Below, in pieces: positions 19,735 through 27,680 of a stretch of DNA of 58,885 nucleotides. Under the pieces are notes generated by a model. The model had not been told where the DNA came from, searched no databases, and worked only from the letters and a program-made list of their open reading frames with translations. The stretch is from positions 1 to 58,885 of the forward strand of contig NZ_JAEOAH010000026.1 in NCBI RefSeq assembly GCF_016612995.1. The letters are read 5' to 3'. The position numbers and the translations under genes were made by a program. Source of the DNA: Viridibacillus soli (GTDB lineage Bacteria; Bacillota; Bacilli; Bacillales_A; Planococcaceae). The stretch's first letter is position 1. Every line of letters starts with the position of its first letter.

Positions 19735-20763
19735 TTATATATACTTATTCACTTGAGGCATAATTTTGGTCGCAAGTAATTCAATGGATCTTGCCACCTC
19801 CTTAAACGGAATAGCGCCAATATCTAGTTGTGTTAAGAAACGTGTATGTCCTAGTAGATCATGTTGCATTAATATTTTCTCGACTATTTCATCCGGGCTA
19901 CCGACAAATAACGCACTTTCTAGTGTTGTCATTTGTTCGAACCCTTCACGATCTAAGCTAAAATGCATGTTATGCTGTTTATTAACATATGCCCAATAGT
20001 TTTTATAGTAAGGATAGAAGGCATCACGTGCTTGCTGACCATCCTCTGCAAAATAGCCATGACCTGCAATTGCTACTTTATACTGCTCTTTTGGATGACC
20101 CGCTGCGACAAAAGCACGTCGATAATTTTCTACTAACGCTATATGATCTATCAGATTACCGCCAAGGAAAACAACTGTCATACCTACTCCGAAGCGCCCT
20201 GCTCTCGTTGCACTTGCAGGTGTACTACCTACACCAATCCATGTTGGGATGGAATTGATTGCACGTGGTGAAATCTCTGCATTGAGTAACGCTGGACGGT
20301 GATTACCTTGCCATGTGACACGTTCCTCTTTATCTAACTTCAAAAATAATTCTAAATGTTCTTCAAATAATTCATTATATTGGTCAAGATCATAACCAAA
20401 CAGTGGGAATGATTCTACAAAGGCTCCGCGCCCCGCCATAATTTCTGCACGTCCATATGATAATAAATCCAAAGTAGCAAAATCTTCATATAAACGGACT
20501 GGATCTACAGTACCCAGAATTGTTGTTGCGCTCGTTAAGCGAATATCTTTTGTCTGCTGAGAAATAGCACTTAACACAACTGGTACAGATGAAACTGCAT
20601 AATCGAGACGATGATGCTCTCCTACACCAAATATATGAAGACCAGCCTCATCAGCAAGCTTCGCCGCCTTTATAATGTCTTGCAAACGATCCTTTGCACT
20701 GTCCATTTTGCCAGTATTCGGGTTCAAGCCTAAATCAGCTAGTGTATACACACCAAATTCCAT
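19735..20763 (-). CDS. LLM-class flavin-dependent monooxygenase
   Basis: Luciferase-like (beta/alpha)8 FMNH2-dependent oxidoreductase of 342 aa. It starts MEFGVYTLAD and has GVGEHHRLDYAVSSVPV, TTILGTVDPVRLYEDFATLD and the flavin-site region GRAEIMAGRGAFVES typical of the group. ATG 20763 has GGGGGCC upstream and lies 12 bp after the catE stop, so it is the third gene of the catD-catE transcript and ends at a terminator. The substrate is unknown; the context suggests a role in quinone, catechol or other electrophile handling, which is an inference. Confidence 0.9.
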   Translation of the reverse strand: MEFGVYTLADLGLNPNTGKMDSAKDRLQDIIKAAKLADEAGLHIFGVGEHHRLDYAVSSVPVVLSAISQQTKDIRLTSATTILGTVDPVRLYEDFATLDLLSYGRAEIMAGRGAFVESFPLFGYDLDQYNELFEEHLELFLKLDKEERVTWQGNHRPALLNAEISPRAINSIPTWIGVGSTPASATRAGRFGVGMTVVFLGGNLIDHIALVENYRRAFVAAGHPKEQYKVAIAGHGYFAEDGQQARDAFYPYYKNYWAYVNKQHNMHFSLDREGFEQMTTLESALFVGSPDEIVEKILMQHDLLGHTRFLTQLDIGAIPFKEVARSIELLATKIMPQVNKYI

Positions 20764-20775
20764 TATGTGGCCCCC

Positions 20776-21612
20776 TTATCGTGACATTATTATATGGTTG
20801 CCGGACGGATCTGTTACTTTAAATCCCACTGTTATTTCTTCGAACGCTATACTAGCTTGTTGTAAACGTTCTACAATTTGCTCATCACGATCATCTAATT
20901 GCACAGTAAAGCTCTCTAGACCAACGCTATTCGCAGCAGGCACAGGTGCTCCAACACCATTCCAAGTATTTAATCCGATATGGTGATGATATTTCCCTGT
21001 AGAAATAAATAATGCTTGTCGCCCGTAACGGCAAACAACTTCATAACCAAGCGCCGTGTAAAATGCTTCCGCTTGTTGTAAATCAGCTACGTGTAAATGG
21101 ATATGCCCCATCAATGTACCTTCAGGGAGACCTGTCCAATTATTTGTTTCAAAGCTCATCAATGACTCGAAATTCAAAGGTTCAGTCGTCATATACACTT
21201 GCTCTTCTTGCCATGACCATTTTTCAGAGTCACGGTCAATATAAATTTCGATTCCATTATTGTCCGGATCTTGTAAATATAATGCTTCGCTCACATCATG
21301 ATCCGAAGCACCAAAGTATGCACCAACTTCTTGAAAATGCTTCACAATTGCTGCTAAATCTGAACGCTCAGGTAACAGTAACGCGAAATGGTATAAGCCT
21401 GTTGTTTTTACTTCTTCTACGGCAACATTTTCAAGTTGTATTAATGATAATATACTCGACTTCCCGTCCGTTGTTAAAATCACTTCATTCTCATTTTGCT
21501 TTAAAACTTGGAATCCAATAACGCTTGTGTAATAGGCTACTGAACGCTGTAAATCTGCTACTTTAATTTGAACATGCTTAATATATAAATTAGGTTTCTC
21601 ATGATATTTCAT
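20776..21612 (-). CDS. catE: CatE-like catechol-2,3-dioxygenase (VOC family)
   Basis: Extradiol-type ring-cleaving dioxygenase with two vicinal-oxygen-chelate domains (about 8-125 and 165-278). Metal-ligand candidates are H in GHIHLHV and in the YHHHIGLNTW loop. The sequence and length (278 aa) resemble Bacillus CatE, which detoxifies catechols. The start ATG 21612 gives MKYHEKPNLY; catD lies just upstream with a 17-bp gap. The two-site TTAC-N5-GTAA operator in front of catD would control it. Another VOC enzyme is possible, but the doxX-type partner and operator favour CatE. Confidence 0.85.
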   Translation of the reverse strand: MKYHEKPNLYIKHVQIKVADLQRSVAYYTSVIGFQVLKQNENEVILTTDGKSSILSLIQLENVAVEEVKTTGLYHFALLLPERSDLAAIVKHFQEVGAYFGASDHDVSEALYLQDPDNNGIEIYIDRDSEKWSWQEEQVYMTTEPLNFESLMSFETNNWTGLPEGTLMGHIHLHVADLQQAEAFYTALGYEVVCRYGRQALFISTGKYHHHIGLNTWNGVGAPVPAANSVGLESFTVQLDDRDEQIVERLQQASIAFEEITVGFKVTDPSGNHIIMSR

Positions 21613-21629
21613 TTGAATACCTCATCTCA

Positions 21630-22022
21630 TTATATTTTAGATTTCAATAAAGCATCTACAGAAAGTGGTGTTGGTGTTGCAAAAACAAAGTACACTGACA
21701 TTGCAAGTAAAGCTAATTCAAATTCATAGCCAGCCATACCATCAGCTCCTAACAAGCCTAAAGACCATTTTGCTGTCACGATGGCACCTAACATAATGAT
21801 TGCAAATAATGCCCCGATAATTCGGCTACCTAAGCCTAATATCATGGCTACTCCCCCAACGAGCTCAATAATTGCAACGAAATATGCTGCAAAGCCTGGA
21901 ATACTTAAGCTATCAAAGTATCCCACTATATTTGAAATACCTCCTTGGAATTTCATATAACCATGGATGGCAAATATCCCTCCTAAAATCACTCGTAAAA
22001 AAATTTGTCCAATCTGATGCAT
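21630..22022 (-). CDS. catD: DoxX-family membrane protein (CatD-like)
   Basis: 130 aa with four membrane segments, starting MHQIGQIFLRVILGGIFAIHG and containing ELVGGVAMILGLGSR, characteristic of DoxX/CatD. In Bacillus catD is cotranscribed with catE and linked to thiol-reactive electrophile and catechol stress. The start ATG 22022 is preceded by GGAGG. First gene of the operon, behind a consensus promoter. Confidence 0.88.
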   Translation of the reverse strand: MHQIGQIFLRVILGGIFAIHGYMKFQGGISNIVGYFDSLSIPGFAAYFVAIIELVGGVAMILGLGSRIIGALFAIIMLGAIVTAKWSLGLLGADGMAGYEFELALLAMSVYFVFATPTPLSVDALLKSKI

Positions 22023-22050
22023 AATTCAAAACCTCCATATTTCTTTTTGC

Positions 22051-22099
22051 TTACTTTTTGTAACTTAGTATATTTTAATTATTTAGTTATGTCAAGTAA
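22051..22099 (-). promoter_or_regulatory. catDE promoter with CatR/YodB-type operators
   Basis: Consensus SigA promoter TTGACA (22095-22090), 17 bp, TATACT (22072-22067). TTAC-N5-GTAA (22063-22051) covers the predicted start of transcription, and TTAC-N5-ATAA (22099-22087) overlaps the -35 box. In B. subtilis CatR and YodB bind TTAC-N5-GTAA at exactly these two positions of catDE. Confidence 0.8.
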
Positions 22100-22122
22100 G
22101 TTTATAAACATTAATAATAGCT

Positions 22123-22148
22123 GTCCCAAAATCCAACTTTTAGGACAG
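22123..22148 (-). terminator. Hairpin after the MerR gene
   Basis: Stem GCTGTCC/GGACAGC between merR-type gene and catD; the following T-run is poor, so termination is uncertain. Confidence 0.45.
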
Positions 22149-22210
22149 CCATTTTCTATTTGTTTTCACTGGAGTAATCGACTCTATTCATTTCCCACCG
22201 CTTGTCATCT

Positions 22211-22570
22211 TCAAAGCTGCTTCAATTCTAGAATCATATTTGTGATTTTGGACTTTTTTTGTTGTAGTTCTTCTTCAGCTTTCACAACAGCTTCCAGCTC
22301 TTTATCCAAGCTATCTAAAAAACCTTGAATTAGTTTTTCTGAACCACATCCATCTGTTCGTTTCAAATTGAATATGGCTTGAACATCTTTTAATGAAAAC
22401 CCTACTGATTGCATTTCTTTAATCGCATGAAAATCACCGACATCTTTTGGTGAATAATACCTTACATCATTTTTCCAACTAGGTCTCAACAAATCTAATT
22501 CCTCATAATGACGAACTGCATCCTTTGTAGTGTTCACCTGCTTTACAAATTCACTAATTTTCACTTGCAA
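22211..22570 (-). CDS. MerR-family transcriptional regulator
   Basis: 119 aa. The winged helix-turn-helix (about 1-70) has ISEFVKQVNTTKDAVRHYEELDLLRPSWKN and RYYSPKDVGDFHAIKEMQ; a C-terminal coiled coil (about 83-117) serves dimerisation. A single cysteine C75 lies in DGCGSE between the two, where thiol- or metal-sensing MerR proteins often place one. The start ATG 22570 follows AAGGAGC. It is divergent from the membrane protein gene, and the promoter between them carries a perfect palindrome in a 19-bp spacer, so this regulator most likely controls that gene. Confidence 0.9.
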   Translation of the reverse strand: MQVKISEFVKQVNTTKDAVRHYEELDLLRPSWKNDVRYYSPKDVGDFHAIKEMQSVGFSLKDVQAIFNLKRTDGCGSEKLIQGFLDSLDKELEAVVKAEEELQQKKSKITNMILELKQL

Positions 22571-22592
22571 CAGCTCCTTAAAAAATATTTGG

Positions 22593-22623
22593 TTGACGTG
22601 GGGTTAACCCCACACTCTATCCT
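22593..22623 (+). promoter_or_regulatory. MerR-type promoter with 16-bp palindrome
   Basis: TTGACG (22593-22598), a 19-bp spacer, and TATCCT (22618-22623). The perfect palindrome GTGGGGTTAACCCCAC (22598-22613) fills the spacer. Over-long spacers with such a dyad are the hallmark of promoters untwisted by MerR activators; the arrangement resembles AdhR/NmlR sites. Confidence 0.8.
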
Positions 22624-22651
22624 TCAGTTATACAAGAAAGGATGGATGCAA

Positions 22652-22990
22652 ATGATTAGCAGTCTATTAATACTAGTATATTCAATGGTAAGTATTGTTG
22701 GCGTGGTTTCGCTTGTTATAGGAAAATGTAAAATAAGCGTCGCGTTAAATTGGTTTGGAAAAATGTCGCTTACTCTTTTTACATTGAGTTACCTCTTCTT
22801 TTTAGCATTGGGCATTGCAAAATTATTCATGTCCTTGTCCATCAATTGGTTAGTTGCTGCAAGCTGCCTTATCGTAGGATCAAGAATACTTAATGGATTA
22901 GCTCTTTATGGGAAGAATAATTGGCGTCATTATGTTGTAACTGGAACTCTTTTATTTTCAATCATGATACTCCATTTAATGGATATTTAA
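22652..22990 (+). CDS. Four-helix membrane protein, unknown
   Basis: 112 aa from ATG 22652 (GAAAGGA 9 bases upstream; the ATG at 22646 is too close to that site). Hydrophobic segments at about 2-22, 34-53, 59-78 and 90-108 suggest four membrane spans. No motif recognised. Position behind the MerR-type promoter suggests induction by the signal that the divergent regulator senses. A hairpin ending in T-run follows at 23052-23090. Confidence 0.75.
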   Translation: MISSLLILVYSMVSIVGVVSLVIGKCKISVALNWFGKMSLTLFTLSYLFFLALGIAKLFMSLSINWLVAASCLIVGSRILNGLALYGKNNWRHYVVTGTLLFSIMILHLMDI

Positions 22991-23051
22991 AATCGATTTT
23001 CATTGAAATAATACAGTTTTATTAAAATACCGAGTAATTTTTTATAACAAA

Positions 23052-23090
23052 GAGTGCACTAAATCTAAACGGATTTAGTACACCCTTTTT
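23052..23090. terminator. Terminator between convergent genes
   Basis: Stem ACTAAATC/GATTTAGT extended by GTGC/ACAC-like pairs, followed on the plus strand by CCTTTTT. Confidence 0.7.
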
Positions 23091-23092
23091 AG

Positions 23093-23662
23093 TTAATTAA
23101 ACATCTCAAATACACCAATACCAATAAGCATCAATCCTGAAAAAGCTGTAGCATATTTGCTAATAAACGACCTTTGCAGTAAACAGCCAAAATGGCTACC
23201 TGCTCCAATCATGACGACTGAAAAAAAGCCAATAGAAATAACTGTCCACATAGCTGAAATACCATTGGCACCAATTCCTATACCACCTGCAAGGCAGTTT
23301 GCAGATAAGGCAAAACCAAGTGGTACCGCTTCTTTTACAGAGATGATACGATTTCTATCCCTATCCATCATTTCGGGATTTTCCAAAGGTTTCTTACGGG
23401 AAAATATGTTGGATAATAGGGTCCATAAACCAATCCCACATAATAAAAAGCTCCCTACAAGGCTCGCGTTATGTGGAGAAATATATTTGATCACCTCAGC
23501 ACCCGCAATCACCGCTACATAAGTAATAATCATCGACACAATAGCAATGGTGATGTTTGATAAAATGGGGATATTCGTTTGTTTCATACCGTAAGCTAGG
23601 CCAACCCCTAAATTGTCTATATTAGCTGCAATACCTATCAAAATAATGGTGATCCAATGCAT
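23093..23662 (-). CDS. ytaF: YtaF-like sporulation membrane protein (MntP-type fold)
   Basis: 189 aa, about six membrane segments in two related halves, beginning MHWITIILIGIAANIDNLGVGLAYG and repeating the acidic/Asn pattern as GFALSANCLAGGIGIGANG. This pattern and length match YtaF, a mother-cell sporulation protein related to MntP manganese exporters. The start ATG 23662 has AAGGAGGA 5 bases upstream and removes eight residues of the longest frame. The transport function of YtaF proteins is not established. Confidence 0.85.
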   Translation of the reverse strand: MHWITIILIGIAANIDNLGVGLAYGMKQTNIPILSNITIAIVSMIITYVAVIAGAEVIKYISPHNASLVGSFLLCGIGLWTLLSNIFSRKKPLENPEMMDRDRNRIISVKEAVPLGFALSANCLAGGIGIGANGISAMWTVISIGFFSVVMIGAGSHFGCLLQRSFISKYATAFSGLMLIGIGVFEMFN

Positions 23663-23798
23663 AAAATCCTCCTTACAACTATACACTCGCTCTTTAAAAC
23701 ATATGCATAGGCAGCTGTCACTGACACACCTTTCATTAGCGCTCTGTTAAAATATGCAACAAACCCCATTCCTTTTCGTCCAAATAGCAGGTGATTCT

Positions 23799-24554
23799 AT
23801 GAGAAATTTACTGCAATTCACATATTTACAGGCAATATCATGCGTTTTTCCTGTCATTATTTTTGCGACACTTGCCCTGTCAAATTTGATGACAATTCCG
23901 TATTTACCACGCTATGATTTTATACTAATCATTTGTCTAGCAGCACAAGTTTTTATGCTCCTGTCAAAATTAGAAACATGGGATGAATTCAAAGTAATTT
24001 GCCTGTTCCACATTATTGGGCTCGGACTGGAGTTATTCAAAGTACATATGGGTTCATGGTCATACCCTGAGGAGGCGTACAGCAAAGTCTTCGATGTTCC
24101 TCTCTATAGCGGCTTTATGTACGCTAGTGTCGCTAGTTATATTTGCCAAAGTTGGCGGCGATTAGATTTACATATTTATAATTGGCCACAGCCATTTTTT
24201 GCTTATAGTATTAGCCTGTTCATTTATATGAATTTTTTTACGCATCATTATATATATGACTTGCGCTGGTTTTTAAAGGCACTGTTATTTGTAACTTTTT
24301 TTCGCACGGTTGTAACATATAAACTGAATGAAAAGATATATAAAATGCCAATGATTTTATCGTTTTTCCTAATCGGCTTCTTCATATGGGTTGCTGAGAA
24401 CATCGTGACATTATTTGGTGCATGGCAATACCCGAATCAAGAAACGTCCTGGTCTCTCGTCCCAATAGGTAAAATAAGCTCATGGTTCCTGCTAGTAATT
24501 ATTAGTATTATTATTGTGGCGCAGTTGAAGCGAATAAAAAGTAAGATAAAATGA
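23799..24554 (+). CDS. DUF817-family membrane protein
   Basis: 251 aa with eight or so membrane segments. Conserved-looking pieces are LGLELFKVHMGSWSYPEEA, VPLYSGFMYASVASYICQ and a late WVAENIVTLFGAWQYPNQ, as in DUF817/YoaT proteins. The ATG at 23799 follows CAGGTG with 5-base spacing; the ATG at 23754 has no ribosome site. The function of the family is unknown. It stands alone. Confidence 0.85.
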   Translation: MRNLLQFTYLQAISCVFPVIIFATLALSNLMTIPYLPRYDFILIICLAAQVFMLLSKLETWDEFKVICLFHIIGLGLELFKVHMGSWSYPEEAYSKVFDVPLYSGFMYASVASYICQSWRRLDLHIYNWPQPFFAYSISLFIYMNFFTHHYIYDLRWFLKALLFVTFFRTVVTYKLNEKIYKMPMILSFFLIGFFIWVAENIVTLFGAWQYPNQETSWSLVPIGKISSWFLLVIISIIIVAQLKRIKSKIK

Positions 24555-24590
24555 ATAATTTACTGAAACATTATTTAAAAATCGCAAAAC

Positions 24591-24634
24591 AAAAGGTACT
24601 AATCAAGTTAGATGTTAACTTAATTAGTACCTTA
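24591..24634 (-). terminator. Terminator after the SEC-C gene
   Basis: Near-perfect 18-bp stem AAGGTACTAATCAAGTTA / TTAACTTAATTAGTACCTT followed on the minus strand by TTTTGTTTTG. Confidence 0.8.
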
Positions 24635-24730
24635 AATTAAAAGTATCAATCCCCTTTTTTACAATATAAAAATCTATACTTCTTGCACGAACCTACTTTT
24701 TAGAAAATGCTATTATTTTTCAATCTAATT

Positions 24731-26131
24731 CTAGTTTTTTTCCCAACAACACTTCTTATATTTCTTTCCACTTTCGCAAGGACATGGATCATTACGCCCA
24801 ACCTTGCCACCGTTAAGAACTTGTAACGGCGTGCTTGATAGCTGCATTAGATCTCCATTTACCATTTGTGCAAGCTCTTGCGGTGTATGGCCTCGATTTT
24901 CCCATAGACGAGTCGTATTCATGATTGAAATAATAACAGGAAGATATGTGTATAGTTGCTGCTGATCTTTAAATTCAAATCGTTCAGTAAAATTTCGAAT
25001 GATAGAATTGTGATTGCCTTCAGAAACTTGAATAGTTGAAACAAGCTCTTCTATTTCTTCTCCTGCCATCAACGCATTGCCACCAAAGAAATCATTTTCT
25101 AGCATTTTCCTAAATTGTTCCTGCTGCGGAGTACGCTCAAAATAGAATTCATCACTGTACTTTAGCAATTCACCTTGTCCAGGCACATAAAACGGCTTCC
25201 CTACTGCTTCCTTCTGCAATGTTTCAAAGATATTAAATACTTCAACAGTTTCATGTGTGAAATTATGGAAGTGGGTATGCACATGCTCCTCTTTTAAATG
25301 TCTTTTAAACGCAGATGTATCCATAAGTGCTGACAGCTCGTTACCCGATAAATTTGCATCATTTTGCTTATTATAAATTTCTCGCAACTTTTGAAATGGG
25401 ACGATGCCATATAAACGAGTACATGCGATAATATACTCGCTAACCAGTTTTTGATTTGGGATTGCCTCTAGGTCTATGATATCAGAACCTCGGTATTTAT
25501 CTGACAGTATTGTATAACGCTCATGATGGATATGGTCCCATTCTGTTTTCTTATAGTTCATACCTTTTAAAGTATGATTTTCCCAGTCGATATCAAACGT
25601 TGTATAGTTTTGACTCTCCGCCCAAGTAATCGTATCCAAGTATTCAGGATGTGTGGGATCATGGTAAATTTCTAAAAATGTTTTATACCCGTATACACCA
25701 CCGACATCTTCTGGCGGTGCATCACCCTCCCCTGCTAGCAAAGTCGGGAAGCCAAAGTAATAATCCTCCACGATTTCTTCTAGTTGAACTTGAATATGCC
25801 AGCCATCCCCAAAATCATATTCATATAAAAGCGTACTGTACTCTTCTAAATAGCTATCAATTTTAATACGTGTTGGCCTTTTTAGTGTCTTTCCGAGGTA
25901 TTTGCTTTTCTTATACTCCTCATGCATCGCCACGTTATCTGTAACATAACTATCCTCAAGCTCTACACCGAAAGAATGAACTGCCATATCTGTCCAGTAA
26001 CTTTGAAAATTCGTCACATGTTGAATCATTTCGTGCAGTCGGTTAAACGTTGCACCTGCTGGCATGATTACGCGTCTCCACACAGCTGGTTCAATATCTT
26101 CAAATGTTAGTTTTACAATATATGCTTTCAT
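24731..26131 (-). CDS. pRiA4b ORF-3-like protein with C-terminal SEC-C zinc motif
   Basis: 466 aa. Residues 1-180 match the plasmid pRiA4b ORF-3 domain (AYIVKLTFEDIEPAVWRRVI, YEYDFGDGWHIQVQLE, GGVYGYKTFLE). The middle (about 200-430) is a mainly helical region with no family I can name. The tail GRNDPCPCESGKKYKKCC is a SEC-C zinc-binding motif with the usual CxC...CC ligands. Start ATG 26131 after AGGTGA. The function of such fusions is unknown; SEC-C motifs often sit on proteins that contact nucleic acids or the translocation/chaperone machinery. Confidence 0.88.
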   Translation of the reverse strand: MKAYIVKLTFEDIEPAVWRRVIMPAGATFNRLHEMIQHVTNFQSYWTDMAVHSFGVELEDSYVTDNVAMHEEYKKSKYLGKTLKRPTRIKIDSYLEEYSTLLYEYDFGDGWHIQVQLEEIVEDYYFGFPTLLAGEGDAPPEDVGGVYGYKTFLEIYHDPTHPEYLDTITWAESQNYTTFDIDWENHTLKGMNYKKTEWDHIHHERYTILSDKYRGSDIIDLEAIPNQKLVSEYIIACTRLYGIVPFQKLREIYNKQNDANLSGNELSALMDTSAFKRHLKEEHVHTHFHNFTHETVEVFNIFETLQKEAVGKPFYVPGQGELLKYSDEFYFERTPQQEQFRKMLENDFFGGNALMAGEEIEELVSTIQVSEGNHNSIIRNFTERFEFKDQQQLYTYLPVIISIMNTTRLWENRGHTPQELAQMVNGDLMQLSSTPLQVLNGGKVGRNDPCPCESGKKYKKCCWEKN

Positions 26132-26287
26132 ACGTCACCTACATCTTTTTTCATTAATGGTACGGTATTTTAAAAAATACTTCGAGTAATTTTATTGAAT
26201 TTCTTTATACTGAATTAAATGCATTAAATAAAATAAATTAAGTTGTTATTAGAGAAATTGCAGTATGCGACAACGACTATTTGTTTG

Positions 26288-26620
26288 CTACGGTACAGCT
26301 TTTACCTCAATTTTTCGAAGCCAGATGTAGGCTGTTTTCCATAAAGAAGCCCTTAAATATCGGCTAATTTGCAGGGTTTTTCGTTTGCTCTTGGTTTCAA
26401 TTTGCGCTAGAACACTCAAACAAAATACAATGAGGGCAATGGACACTTGATTGTAAATCGCATTTTCACTTTGACCGTAGCACTTTTTAATGTTGAGATG
26501 TTTCTTGATTCATTTGAAAAACACCTCAATGGCCCAGCGTGATTTCTACATGTCTGAAATTTCATCGGGTGCATAAATCAAAACGATTTGTGATTAAGTG
26601 GAGTGCATTTCCTTTTATCG
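26288..26620 (-). pseudogene. Remnant of an IS4-type transposase C-terminus
   Basis: Across frames the minus strand reads LHLITNRFDL, then DEISDM, a stop, KSRWAIEVFFK, a stop, IKKHLNIKKCYGQSENAIYNQ and on to KTAYIWLRKIE before a final stop. This is the conserved DEISDMYRxRWxIExFFKxIKxHLxIKxF-type end of DDE transposases of the IS4/IS231 class. One frameshift and two in-frame stops make it dead. No terminal inverted repeats were found. The rest of 26132-26870 shows no gene. Confidence 0.8.
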
Positions 26621-26760
26621 ACGACTTTTAGTAAATGAAGGAACATATTAGGATTTTGTTTGAATCGTATGGACATGTAGTCATGCTGTTAAGCATTTAT
26701 ACTTTTAATTATGATTAATTAACAAACAGCAATAAGAATTAATACATGTTTATCAAAACT

Positions 26761-26801
26761 AAAAAGATATAGATCTCTTTTTAAAAAAAAGAGTCTATAT
26801 C
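26761..26801 (-). terminator. Terminator of the ABC/MBL operon
   Basis: Stem GATATAGA.CTCTT/AAGAG.CTATATC (26766-26780 with 26787-26801) followed on the minus strand by TTTTTAGTTTTG. Confidence 0.75.
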
Positions 26802-26870
26802 CTTTTTGAGTTCTCCAATTTAAATTCATCTAAATAATTTATTCAATTAACTCAAATGATATCGAATCAG

Positions 26871-27680
26871 TTACTTTTCCATAACAAAAGCAGTTTTCCC
26901 CCGCTGATCATCACTAAGATATCCCTCAGCTTCTAATTTGTCATGCCATAATTTTTCAATGGCAGCAGCTTTTGAAGCATCGCCTTCTTTAGCAGATAAT
27001 TCAATCATGACATCACCTTGATAATTCCAAACTTCAATATCTGCCTCATAACCGGCATAATTCCCCTTGTACGTTATAGCTTTTGCTGGTCCATAAACTT
27101 CAGCCTGATCTAACGTGTTATTATACCAATCTTCAGAGTTCCAATTTTGAATTTTATTCGGTACATTTTCTAGAATTAGTTTCTTTGCAGCGTTCGTATC
27201 AACAGCATCGAAAGAAACTTTTGATGTTTCCTTTAGTGATTCTTTCCGACTAATAGCGAAAGTGTGATTTCCATCCTTAATATCCATTTCAAATTTGTAG
27301 TTAGATTCATTTCCAGTAAAACCATGATCTTTTGTTATCGTAAGTGCTTCATCAAGTGGCGTATTTGAAAATCTCTTTTTATACGTAATATCTATCTTAT
27401 TGCTACCTTTATATACACGTAAACGGTGGTTATAATCCGCTCCTAAAAAATCTTTATTTGCCGTATCGTAGTAGTAAATTTTCACATCATCTTTTTTAGT
27501 AGCTGAAAAAACACTTAATATCTTAGGTTCTAAAAAAATGTCCGATTTAATATTATATTTAATTTCATTCCCTGGATTAATTGCTGCTTTCACCTGTGAG
27601 GCTCCAACTCCAGTAATACATAAAAGAACAAGACCAACCATACAAAGTTGTAATGCTATACTCTTTACGCTTTTCATCAT
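26871..27680 (-). CDS. Secreted protein with CYTH-like pattern, unknown
   Basis: 269 aa with a signal peptide (about 1-32, LQLCMVGLVLLCITGVGA then SQVKA). The mature part begins GNEIKYNIKSDIF and continues with DYNHRLRVYKGSNKIDITYKKR and later GYEADIEVWNYQGDVMIELSAKEGD. The alternating charged strands (ExK, RLRVY, ITYKKR, IELS) resemble the tunnel fold of CYTH/triphosphate-tunnel proteins, but the classical ExExK is not exact. The fold call is therefore tentative. ATG 27680 follows GAGGAGGG and overlaps the stop of the MBL gene (ATGA), so it is the last gene of the ABC operon. Confidence 0.75.
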   Translation of the reverse strand: MMKSVKSIALQLCMVGLVLLCITGVGASQVKAAINPGNEIKYNIKSDIFLEPKILSVFSATKKDDVKIYYYDTANKDFLGADYNHRLRVYKGSNKIDITYKKRFSNTPLDEALTITKDHGFTGNESNYKFEMDIKDGNHTFAISRKESLKETSKVSFDAVDTNAAKKLILENVPNKIQNWNSEDWYNNTLDQAEVYGPAKAITYKGNYAGYEADIEVWNYQGDVMIELSAKEGDASKAAAIEKLWHDKLEAEGYLSDDQRGKTAFVMEK

